Shown here piece after piece: positions 35,001 to 45,203 of a stretch of DNA of 64,000 nt. The translations under genes were made by a program, and so were the position numbers. The DNA comes from Ophioceras dolichostomum (lineage: Eukaryota > Ascomycota > Sordariomycetes > Magnaporthales > Ophioceraceae): positions 62,001 to 126,000 of the forward strand of contig PYST01000038.1 of NCBI GenBank assembly GCA_003049485.1. Reading direction: 5' to 3'. The notes beneath the pieces were generated by a model. That model saw only the letters and a program-made list of their open reading frames with translations. It did not search any database and was not told where the DNA came from. Every line of letters starts with the position of its first letter. Within the stretch, counting starts at the first letter, position 1.

Positions 35001-38000
35001 CCACCGCAGCAGTGGATTTTCGAGGAACAGAAGGGCTTGGCCGACGTTGATTTTAAGTTCAAGCAAAAATCCCCGCCGAGCAGGTTCACTAGCAAGATCA
35101 GCTCAATAATGCAGAAGCCGCTGCCTCGCGAGTGGCTGCTCAGCGGACACAGCCGCCTGCGCAAGTTTGATCCGGACCTGATCACGGAGGGGATCGAATG
35201 CCTGCGGCCGGACAACTTCCGCATGACGCTCGTTGCCCGCGACTTCCCAGGAGGCTGGGATCAGAAGGAGAAATGGTACGGCACCGAATACAAGCACCAG
35301 AAGATCCCAGCGGACTTCATGGAAGAGATCAAGAAGGCCTTCTTGGTCTCGCCAAAGCAGCGGATCGCCAAGCTGCACCTCCCGCACAGAAATCTGTTCG
35401 TGCCCGAGCGGTTGGACGTGGAAAAAAAGGAGGTCACACAGCCTGCCATCGCGCCTCGCATCATCAGGAACGACGATTTCTCCCGGTGTTGGTGGAAGAA
35501 AGACGACTCTTTCTGGGTGCCCAAGGCCAATATGGTGGTGAGCTGCAAGAGCCCGCTGCTGTACGCCACAGCCGCGAACTCGGTGAAGACGAGGCTCTAC
35601 ACAGACCTGGTTACGGACGCGCTCCAAGAGTACAGCTACGACGCAGAGCTTGCCGGCTTGCAATACAGCGTCTCGATGGACTCGCGCGGGCTGTCGATCG
35701 AGGTATCGGGCTACAACGACAAGCTGTCCGTGCTGCTGGAGCAGGTGCTGGTTACGATGCGCGACCTGGAAATCAAGGAGGACCGCTTTGATATCGTCAA
35801 GGAGCGGCTCAGCCGGGCGTACCGCAATTGGGCCTTTCAACAGCCGTACCACCAGCTCAGCGACTACACGAGCTGGCTGACGGCCGAGCACGACTTCACG
35901 GTCGAGGAGCTGGTGGCCGAGCTGTCCAGCGTCACTTTCGACGGCACGCGGACCTTCCAGCGGGAGCTCCTGTCGCAGCTGCATATGGAGATCTACGTGC
36001 ACGGCAACTTGTACAAGGAGGACTGCCTGTCTCCAGATACGCTGGTCCGCACCACCAAGGGGCCCAAGGCCATCCGAGACATCGCCATCGGTGACGAGCT
36101 CTTCGACGACCAAGACAATCCCGTGCGATGCCTGGCTGCTGAGGCTATTCAGACCTCACCCGACATGAAGAAAGTAATCTACAGCGAGTACAGCTCGAGG
36201 AACAAGGTGTCCTTCACTTGCACATCGGATCACATCATGACGCTGCGGGCTCAAGGTGTGAAGCCGATTGTCTATGATGGCCGCAGGCTCCGGTGGTGGA
36301 CGCGTTGCGACAAAACGGAAATCCAGAAGGAGGCCGAGGTACTCAAGTGGGATGCGGTGATGCATGATTTGTACACCGAAGTAACCAAGCAGGAGGGTCG
36401 CCGTCCAACTGATGGTGAAGTTCGCCAGTACCTGAGAGACATCATCCCTCTCCCGGATGCCGAGGGGGAGAATCTGGATGATGGGGGCAAAGGCAAGGGC
36501 AAGAGCAAGGCGGTTGAGTACGCCCCTGAGTCCTGTGGCCTTACCAAGCTGCTAGAGATGCTTAAGGGCACGGACACGGACCCGCGAGACGAAGACACAA
36601 CTCCCTCCATGATCCGCATGCTTCTAGAAGAGCACATGGAGGAGTATTTGGAGAATCTGATGCCTGAGCCCGAGGATGTTCCTGACGACGACGACGGCGA
36701 ACTCGTTATCGACCTCGGCATCTCCTGCAAGAGAAAGTTTGCGTCTATCACTCTGCCGACGTCCACCCGCGCCTCGGACAAGACATACCGCCCTGACGCT
36801 GTACCCTCGTCTCCTATCCAGGAGACTCAGGATCCTGAGTCTCAGGATGTTCCCCTGTCCCAGGCTACATCTTATGCCTCTGCGGTCGTTAAGGACGACC
36901 ATATGGAAGAGTTTGCCACTCTCCGGGACCAGCTTTCTAAAAAGACTTGCAAGGAGGCGAACTGCAAAGGGATTCGGATAGCGTCCTGCTCGTTCAAGAC
37001 CGCAGAGGCAGCCCGGCTCGCTTCTGAGCTGCTATCTGGGGATCATTATCGTGTGGTCGACCCCTGCGCCGTCCAGGAGATGGACCTGTTTACGATGACG
37101 ATGGAGGAGTACCTGGCCACTTGTACGGCTAAAACGATTCATGCGAAGAACCAGGGACAGAGGAGGCTGAAACTGTATCGTGCTCCTCTGAGATTCGAGC
37201 CCTACCAGGGGCCTGTGTCTCCTGTTCCCATCGACCCCTACTGGTTTGGGTTCTGGCTCGGTGATGGAAGCAAATCTGCCCCCGGTATCACCAGCTCGGA
37301 TCGGGAGATGAAGATCTATACTCAGGCGTACATCGAACGCCTGAATAGCGAGAAACCCGATGGAGTCGAGGACCTGCATCTTCACGAGAAACTCATGCAC
37401 TCCGCGGGCACATTTCGGGTCATCTGTGGCATCGAGACCACCACCACGACGGACTGTTGGTTTTGGTCCATCCGTGCCCCTAATTTCCAGGGGAAATCCT
37501 GGAATCCCATCGTCCAAGGCCTGAAGGAACTCGGCGTATTCGATGATAAGAGCGGTGGCATCCCCGAGTGCTATCTGAATGCCGACGAAGACACACGGCT
37601 GGCTGTTCTCGCAGGCCTGTTGGACTCCGGCGGATATCTGCGTACAACCACCAACTGCTACCAGTTCTCTCAAACTACCGAAGAACACCGGAAGATAGTG
37701 GAGGACGCCCACAAATTGGCCATCTCGTCTGGGATTCAGTGCACGAACATCGAACAGTATACGAGAAAGGGGGATACGAGTCCTACGTGGAGATTCTCCA
37801 TGAGCAAAGGGACGGAAAAGTTCCAGCATCACATCCTCTTCCCCCGAAAGCGGCTGAATCTAGCCTCGGTTGTGCGGTTTAACCGCGACGTCCGCCCTTT
37901 CGAGGTGGAGGACGCCGGTCAGGGCGAATACCGCCTCATCGAGGTCTCAGGGGGCCTCTATCAGCTCTCAGACCGCACCGTCGTCCACAACTGCTCCAAG

Positions 38001-39258
38001 CTGACCAACATGGTCGTTTCGACGCTCAAGCCGCGCGTCCTGCCGAGCGCCCAGTGGCCGATCCTCCGCTCGCTGATCTACCCGCCAGGCTCCAACTACA
38101 GCTTCGAGCGGCCGCTCAAGGACCCGCAGAACGTGAACCACGCCATCGAGTACCTGCTCTATGTCGGCGACAAGGCCGACCGCGGCGTGCGCGCCCGCAC
38201 GCTGCTCCTGGACCAGATCCTGCACGAGCCGGCCTTCGACCAGCTGCGCACCAAGGAGCAGCTCGGCTACGTCGTCTTCTCGGGCGTGCGCGCCACCGCC
38301 ACCACGTTCAGCTTCAGGTTCATCATTCAGAGCGAGAAGACGCCGCGCTTCCTCGAGTCGCGCATCGAGGCCTTCCTCACCTCGTTTGCCGAGACGCTGG
38401 CCAACATGGGCGCCGCCGACTTCGAGAGCCAGAAGAAGTCCCTGATCAACAAGCGGCTGGAGAAGCTCAAGAATTTGGATCAGGAGACCTCGAGGCACTG
38501 GAACCAGATTCACACTCAGTACTATGACTTCAACTATGGTAAGACAGCTAGCTAGCTCTCTCAGAGAGGCTCTCGTAGCTCTCGTAACTCCCTCCCCCTC
38601 CCCTGGCCTTTGGGCAGCAGCTCTCTGTGAAATCCAGCTGACTCGTCCACTCCTCCGTCATAACCGATTCACAGCCCATGAAGACGCCGCGGCAGTCCGC
38701 CAGCTCACCAAAACGGACATGATCGAGTTCTACGCGCACTTCATCGCGCCGACCTCCAAGGCCCGCGCCAAGCTCGTCGTGCACCTCGTCGCCCAGGCAA
38801 AGAGCGACGTCTCGACAACTCAGATCTCGGAGCTGATCAAGGCGCTCAACCTCGAGTCGTCCGAGCTCACGGGCCAGGCGGCCACGGACCTGCAGGCGCG
38901 CCTGACGTCGGCCCACCACGACCGCGAGGAGGAGCTGGCGGGGCTCAGGACGTACCTGCTCGAGGACCTGGGCGTCGCCGAGGACAAGGTCGAGGCCGCC
39001 GTCGAGGCGTGGGAGAAGCTTTCTAAGGAGCATCGGGCTGCTAACGGCAACGGCAACAACGCCAATGGCAATGGCAACGGCGACGGCAATGGAAACGGCA
39101 ACGGCTCGGAGAACGAGCTCCCGCAGATTTCGTTCAATGGGACGACTGCCGTTGTCATCGACGACGTCCGCGACTTGAAGTGCCGCCTGAAAGTTACGGG
39201 CGGGGCTACGCCTGTCAGGGACTTGAGCGAGTATGAGGACCTTGACTCGAAGCTCTAG
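32080..39258 (+). CDS. STE23: Insulin-degrading enzyme/Ste23-type M16 metallopeptidase precursor containing an intein
   Basis: This is a zinc peptidase of the insulysin family, which in yeast processes a-factor. Exons are 32080-32335, 32981-33387, 33605-34459, 34935-38538 and 38675-39258: 1,901 residues, or 1,245 after removal of the 656-residue intein. The inverted zinc motif HAVEH (H217, E220, H221) is split from LLFMGTKKYPVENAYSQYL by an intron, and the third ligand lies in ELRAVDSENKKN. Family stretches include SGSSNAYTGSTSTNYFFEV, LYGALDRFAQFFIEPLF, LIGHEGPGSIMAYIKAKGWA and RTKEQLGYVVFSGVR. The intein interrupts the C-terminal half between GNLYKED and CSKLTNMV. The intron at 34460-34934 starts with GC (GCAAGT). 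The ATG at 33112 (MRSDAPD) is the conservative start and gives 1,772 residues. I extended to 32080 because an upstream Arg-rich exon joins in frame through good splice sites. The tail has an Asn-Gly repeat. Confidence 0.93.
36024..37991 (+). mobile_element. Intein with LAGLIDADG homing endonuclease, inserted in the Ste23/insulysin protein
   Basis: A 656-residue protein-splicing element lies in frame with the host and has no introns. Block A: Cys1 in CLSPDTLV, then IAIGDELF (about 21-27). Block B: FTCTSDHIMTL with T67 and H70. An EEYLATC stretch followed by RRLKLYRAPLRFEPYQG resembles the VMA-type Hint region before the endonuclease. Endonuclease motif 1 is WFGFWLGDGS (D414); motif 2 is VLAGLLDSGGYL (529-537). 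The C-terminal blocks are YRLIEVSGGLYQLSDRTVVHN..., with the terminal pair His655-Asn656 followed by Cys+1 of the host. All four splicing residues (Cys1, T/H of block B, His-Asn, Cys+1) are present, so splicing is expected. Removing it joins GNLYKED to CSKLTNMV, restoring an uninterrupted M16 domain. About residues 110-330 are an acidic, low-complexity insertion between block B and the endonuclease. Confidence 0.96.
37236..37700 (+). other. LAGLIDADG homing endonuclease domain within the intein (probably inactive)
   Basis: Two LAGLIDADG motifs 122 residues apart, at 37242-37268 and 37608-37634, match the spacing of two-motif intein endonucleases such as yeast VDE. The catalytic aspartate of motif 1 is kept (GAT at 37263). 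In motif 2 the aligned codon is GGC (37629-37631), glycine instead of aspartate, which should abolish double-strand cleavage. The domain otherwise reads without stops. Confidence 0.85.
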
Positions 39259-41529
39259 TTTCACCTGCCCTGCCCTCCCTTAGCCCTCGAGATAGGTAGC
39301 TTTCTCTCCTAGAGCCCTTATTATACGGGCGCAGTTTCCCTTCCTTTGGGTAGGTAGATAGATGGTAGCCTTTTCGTCTATCGGGAATCCTGGTTGTCTG
39401 TCACTCCGGTGTGTGTGTTGATTTTCGTACCCTCAGTCCCCCGAAGGACAGCCGCCTTCTGAATTGCATTTTTTTGTTACGTTTTTTTTTTTTTTTTTTT
39501 TTTTTTTTTTCGAACGGGGAGGAGGGGGCAGCGGCAGCTCACCATCCCTGGCGTTCTGTGCAAACCCAGGCTGTCCGGGACGGCTGTCCCCGGGATCATC
39601 AAAGGGATGATTGTCAGGCGATCGATGAAATGAGATCAAATCTGAGTGGTGAAGGACTGGACTGGCCGACTGGGGAGCATATCTGGAAGGAGTCATCGTT
39701 GGGTTGGTTTTTGGGTCGGACAGGGCAGCAGGAAGCAGGCAGCAGGCAGCATGCATGGCAGCAGACAGCACAGCAATGATGTATTCGTTCGTGGGGTCTG
39801 GTCTAGCGGTGGTGGTTGGTTCTCACTATTCTATTAGGGAGGCATATGGAGACATATGGGAATAGACTGCCTACGTTAGCGATGATGACTTATGACGATG
39901 AGTGAAGAGGGAGGGACAGGGAGAGGGAGAAGGAGACGAGGAGGAGGAGCCAACGTGAGGCTGGCTAGCCTTGTCTATCTGCTCCTGTTGGTACGGCACA
40001 TACGGGATGGGTGGATGGATCGGATTGACGAACGGCTGAGTTGTTGGCTGGGTACATTCAGTTCTATTCCATTGCGCTAGCGACGGTTGGCTCAGAGATG
40101 ATACTGATGGAGGGAAGATATGGACGGACACCGGGTTGGTACGGGGGTAGCTGGGAAGGAAGTGGTAGGTACATTAGGTAGGTAAAGTACATGTAGCTAC
40201 CTACGGAAGCCGGTAGCAAAACTGATGAAGATTGAAAACAAAAACAAGGGAGCCCAAGTCCGTTCACGACTATGACCTTCTACAACCAACCTTCCGTCTA
40301 CTGTGCTGTATCTTCTCAGGAGGGCGTACCATAAAATTCTCTCAGTAAGGGATGTCGTTTTGGGCACAACGAGGAACACGATTACAAAAAAAAAAAGGCA
40401 TCATCGACCGCAGACACCAAATACTTTCTTTATGCACGTCCTATCCGACAACTCTCGTTTTCCGTCGTGCCACTAAAAGAGCTTGAAGAAGCCAAGGTGT
40501 GAACACATACGTACTTCGGACCCGCCGTCCCCTAAACCATCCATCGCCCGGCCCGGGCATAGATATCCTCCTGGACACTACTCTCCCAGCCGCTTCTATA
40601 TGTTCAGAGGCGTATGTACGCATGCCTTCTACGTGAGCGACGAAGAGACAAGACACACACGAACCACAAAAAAATCCATCCATGACCAGTGTGATGAAGG
40701 CCTGGTCCGGTCCAGCTTGGTTCGTTCCCTGGGTACTCACATAACAAGAAGTAGAACAGCAGCAGGAGGCAATAGGATGAAACATGAAGATTTGCTCGAG
40801 GCGCATAAAATTAACTAAAATAACAGCAGTACTGTGTGCGTTGTCCGCCACCTAATGTAATGATGATGATACCTGGATTGTTTGTTCATTGCTTTTTTGG
40901 CTCTGTTGACGCCGTCGCTGGAAGAGAGCTTGGATCATGACAGAATGAAGAAAGGAAAAAAAAAGACCAAATCAAGAAACAAGACAAGCAAGCATCTTCG
41001 CAAGCAGTGAATCTTTCCCTCTCGGAAAGGGTGCGATGGAGTTTGCTGCTGAGGGGCATAGAGAGACAAATTTGAATACAGTCAGCTTATGTTCCTCCCT
41101 TTTCATACTCTCCATGTCCAAGGAATCCCAAAAGAATCCTCCCGTTTCTTGCGTGTATGACCGACCCCCGCCAACTGAGACGTCGATAAAGAGATGGTAC
41201 AGGTTGAGTTCGATCTCGCTCGTGATTAAGTATGTATATCGTATGTATGTAGGAAAGCAGGTATTGGGCACCCACGTAGTACCTAATGTACGTAGCAAGG
41301 AGGGGCGTATGTATGATATAGAGTTAGGTGACAAGTAGTTGGGGTATGGGCCCGCTAGTCTTCAGTGTGGCGACGGGACCCCGCTGTGCTCAGCTGATCG
41401 GGCCGCTTCCTCTGACCGAGCATGCTCCTCAGGGAGGAGGCATGCGTGTTGACTGTGGTCTTCATCTTCATCCCCACGGCCACTACCACTGTGTCCTCCT
41501 GCCTGGTCCAGCGGACGAGCGTCGTCCTC
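39259..41529. other. Intergenic region between convergent genes
   Basis: This region lies between the 3' ends of the STE23 homologue and the TRP-like gene. It contains a 29-base T run (39482-39510), a 12-base A run (40386-40397) and TAGGTA/TACCTA motifs near 39348 and 40165-40203. No coding exon is recognised. Confidence 0.55.
39482..39510. repeat. Poly-T tract of 29 bases
   Basis: This is an uninterrupted T29 homopolymer about 220 bases after the STE23 stop codon. Confidence 0.95.
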
Positions 41530-44500
41530 CTAGCGCCGCTCGTCGACGACCTCGGCGGAGCTGCCCATGAAGTTGAGCTGCCGGGGATGGTGCGGGTCGA
41601 CCTCGATATGGCTAACGTTGCCCTTCTGGACGTAGCCGTAGCTGGTCGGTCGGTCCTCGTGGCTAGCGGCGGACGACGTCTCGCCACCGCGGCCGTGCAG
41701 ATCGACTGTCCCGAACTCGTCGTTCGCCGCGTCTATCGAGGACGCGGACGAAGACAGCCGCCTCTGCGAGTTGTTCCGCTCGAACGGAAGCCTTGAAGAC
41801 GAGACGGACAGCATTGGCTGGTGGCGGTATTGGTGTTGTGGTGGTGGATAGTGGCCGCCGGCGCCAGCAGCGGCGCTGGGGCCTGACTGGCCAGCAGGAG
41901 CGTTGTATGGTGATGGGTCACGGCTGTTCTCGCGACTATGACCCGAGGCACCGCCCGAGTCTCGTCTTGAGCTCTTGCGGGGAATCACAGGTGCCGGGAG
42001 GGAGCCCTTCTCGTCCATCAGATCTAGGTTGAGCGGCGCTGGGGCTTTGCCAGCTCTGCTGCCCCTCCTAGAGGACGAGATGCCGACCGCAGGTAGCCGT
42101 ATGCTGGCCATGTGCTCGATCCCCGGCAACGATGGTGGCCGGTCTGAGATTCTTGTTGGAGGGTCTAGCACCACCCCGTCTATATGGTCGTCCCGCGGGT
42201 TCCCTTCCTCGTCCAGGAGCTCGGTCTCGCCGGATCCGACCTTGGCGTGATTCGGCCTGCCGTGGCTCCGTTTCCTCGCCGCGCTCTGGTCCTCGTCGTC
42301 CGAGTCTATAGGGCCATTCCTCAGTGTGCTCATGGCAACGGGAATGCCCTGAGGAGCACCGTCGTCCGTGATGTCGCCACCACGGGCCTTCATGGCTGCG
42401 GGCATCCTCGCACTCCTCACGACCTCGAACCCTTTCCCCTTCTCTTTGGTCTTCCCACCGAGCATGGTGCGGAACCAGCCGGCGGCAGACGACATGGGGC
42501 CCGTGGGATCGGCCGGGCCCGTGCCCAGCTTCCGGCTGGGTGCGTCTGAGTTTAAGCGCTCGCCACGGACTCCATAGTAGAAGTCGACCTCCCGAGTAGA
42601 GTAGTCGGGCCTGGGTGCTATGTTGCTGGCCGGCTGGCCGAACGGCCCTGGCGTGGCTCCTCGTGAGATCTGGCCTTCCAGCTCTGCGGGATCGAGAGTC
42701 AACGGCCCTCCACCGAGAGCCTGGCTGTACCGTCTCTGGGCTGCGAGGTCTGCACTCGCCCAAGATCCGCGGTGTCTCTCAGCGCTTGGGGGGGTCGAGC
42801 TTCCCTGATCAAACGTTGGGGCTCGCCTCCGTGGTGGCCTGTAATATGGGTCCGCTGCGGCTTCGAATGTGGGTGCCGGTGCCAGTGGGTGTCGTCCGGT
42901 AGCAGGAGATGGGAGAAACGAAAACGTGCTGGCCTCGCCGGGCGTCGTCGGAGTGAAGGAGCTAGCCCCACTGTCGAAGTTTCGCGCAGCGGCGTACGCC
43001 ACATCAACACTATTGTTGTCGAGGGCAGACGAACTGCGGTGTTGGCGGTTTAGCAGGGCGCCACTGCCGGCAGACTCGCTCCTGACGCGGCCGCCCGGCA
43101 TGATATAACCGGACTTGGCTGTTTCGTCCGGATCGAGCATCGCTGCGTTGGAGACTTGGCTGTTCCTAGAAGGCCCTTCTCTCCGCTGCAGCTGACGCAT
43201 GCCGAAGATCTTGGAGAGGCCACCGCGGGTCAAGCCCTTGACTCTATCACCGCCGGCTCCTGACAGGCGCACCGAGACCTCTAATGTGGTCTGCAGGGCG
43301 TTGAGAAAGAAGCCGAAGCCCAAGACGCAGGCGTGGATGACCAAGATGGCGTACCCGATCCAGCCTCGGGGTCCCTCGGTGACGCCAAGGTCGGAAATAA
43401 AGGCCACCATCAGCAGCACCGAGGCGAGTCGGAACAGGGTAAACACAGTGTGGTACGCGTTCATGGACGTCGGCTTCTGGAACGGTTTGATCGCGTGGAT
43501 GGTGAGAAGATGGACCACCTCGCAGATGGCCAGGATGACGATCTGGGCGATGCCGTTGGGCTGGACGGCGCCCACAGCGATGCCGCGCAGGAAGTTCAAG
43601 AACAGTGGCACCAGCGCGAAGGTGGCAGCCTCGTCCGAGTACGTGTTATACAGTGGTCCGTACAGGAGGACGGTCGGCAGGTCGTCGAACAAGAAGGGGC
43701 GCGGCTTGGTCGTGATGATCAGGAACAGAAGCCACGCGGCGAAACCAACGATCAGGAGCAGAGTCACGACGGCCAGCCCAACCGTGAATGCGGGAGAACT
43801 GGCGGTGACCACAAGCTGGAAGGCGGACAGGGCGACAATGGGCAGCAGGAAGTAGTTGAAGACAATGCGGACGACGTTGCCGATCGACAAGGGAATGTTC
43901 TTGGACCGCAGATCCTCCTCGGCGATGTGGTTGACACGGCGGTAGATCCACCGGGCGCCGAACGCGACCTGGCCGACGGTGATGGAGACGGCGATGATGA
44001 CCAGCAGCCAGACCATGGTGCCGGCCCATATATCGGCCACGTTGGCCATGCCGGTCAGCTGGGCCAGCGTCTGCAGGCCGTATGGCGAGCTGGCCACGTA
44101 GATGCCGTCCTGCACGCTGCGGAAGCCCGGCTCGTGGGTGACGAAGCTCTCGTTGAACATCAGAGCCGACCAGGACGCCTGGCTGACGATGGGCTGGTAG
44201 AAGCCAGGGTAGTTGACCGACAGGCCGCCGGTGAGGACGACGAACTGGATGTACTGCAGGCAGTCCCCGAAGCCCGGCGTGACCAACCGAAGCAGGTCGT
44301 TATCACGCCCGTAGTTGGACGTCCACCGGAAGACGTCCGTCGTACCCCAGGGGCTGAACATAGCAGCAAACATGGTGGCGAAGGCGACGAATGCGAGGAT
44401 GCCCACGGGCAAAAACTTGACCAACGTAGCCAGGCTGCCAAGGTCTGGCGTCACCGTCGCGGATACGCAGCCGATGTCGAGGACGTCGGAGTCAGTGTAC

Positions 44501-45203
44501 CGGATCATGAACGTAGCGGCCCAAGACGTGAAGGCGTACGGCGTGGTGAAGTTGTTCGCCATCGAGATGGACGGCAGCTGGTCGATGGTTCTGTGGAATA
44601 TGGCCGATGGTATCGTTAGTTATTGGTTCAGTCCTTGTTCAGTCCAGCCATCAGGTAGTAAAGCGCCTTGTTGGATCACTTCGTTGAAAAGGAGGAGTAG
44701 GGAGGGGCAAGGAGGGCAGCAGGCAAGGCAGCTGGCAACACTCACGCATTGTCGATGAAGATGGGACCCAGAGGACACCGGCCGTTGGTGAGGTTTGTGC
44801 AGAAGTCCCTGTAATCGTTCCATGGCTCGTACGTGAGCACGTTGATCCTGGAGTGCAGTGTCGTGAAGAACTCATTGGGCTTGCGCAGGATCTTGCCCTC
44901 CGTCTTGGTGTCGTCGTTCCAGTACGCCGTGTCGTTCCACAAAGGCAACGGGTCCCGAGACCGCGAGCCCGTCACGTTCCCCCACATGGTCACCACCAGG
45001 TTCTCCGTGTTGTTGACCAGCTGAACCGACGCATCGACGAACTTCGGGACCCACTGAAGGGCCGGCGGGTTGTTGTTGCCCGACTTGTATCCCTCTGGCA
45101 GGCAGTTCTCGAACTTGATCCGCGCCGCCGAGGACGGCTGGAGGAGCAGCACGATGAGAAGCGCAAGCATCAAAAAGTTGCTGCGGGCGGGTGCGAAGCT
45201 CAT
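41530..45203 (-). CDS. TRP-like ion channel / flavin-carrier-type membrane protein (ML-like domain plus TRP domain)
   Basis: Two exons, 45203-44746 and 44590-41530, give 1,172 residues. A signal peptide (MSFAPARSNFLMLALLIVLL, cleavage near SSA) is followed by a luminal ML-like lipid-binding domain (KFENCLPEGYKS, CTNLTNGRCPLGP). About nine hydrophobic segments then fit the fungal TRP/FLC membrane domain, e.g. FLPVGILAFVAFATMFAAMF, WLLVIIAVSITVGQV, VVTLLLIVGFAAWLLFLII and GYAILVIHACVLGFGFFL. The conserved KPRPFLFDDLPTVLLYGPLY loop is present. The C-terminal about 450 residues are a disordered Ser/Arg/Pro-rich cytoplasmic tail. Relatives include yeast Flc1-3 and fission yeast Pkd2, implicated in calcium flux, FAD transport and cell-wall integrity. 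The open frame extends upstream to an ATG at 45770, but the 45203 start puts the signal peptide at the N-terminus. Confidence 0.9.

Noticed and set aside
35103..36113. 336-codon open frame on the minus strand
   Set aside because: It is antisense to the peptidase exon, a by-product of GC-rich codon use.
36024..37991. The STE23 insert as a retained intron or assembly error
   Set aside because: It has no GT-AG ends at the required positions, no stop codon in 656 codons, and shows the full order of intein blocks with the correct terminal residues.
39796..39835. tRNA-like TGGTCTAGCGGTGG sequence
   Set aside because: No B-box or cloverleaf pairing is visible downstream.
43333..44619. 428-codon open frame on the plus strand
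   Set aside because: It is a shadow of the TRP-like membrane protein gene on the minus strand; its Asp/Gly/His-rich translation has no domain.
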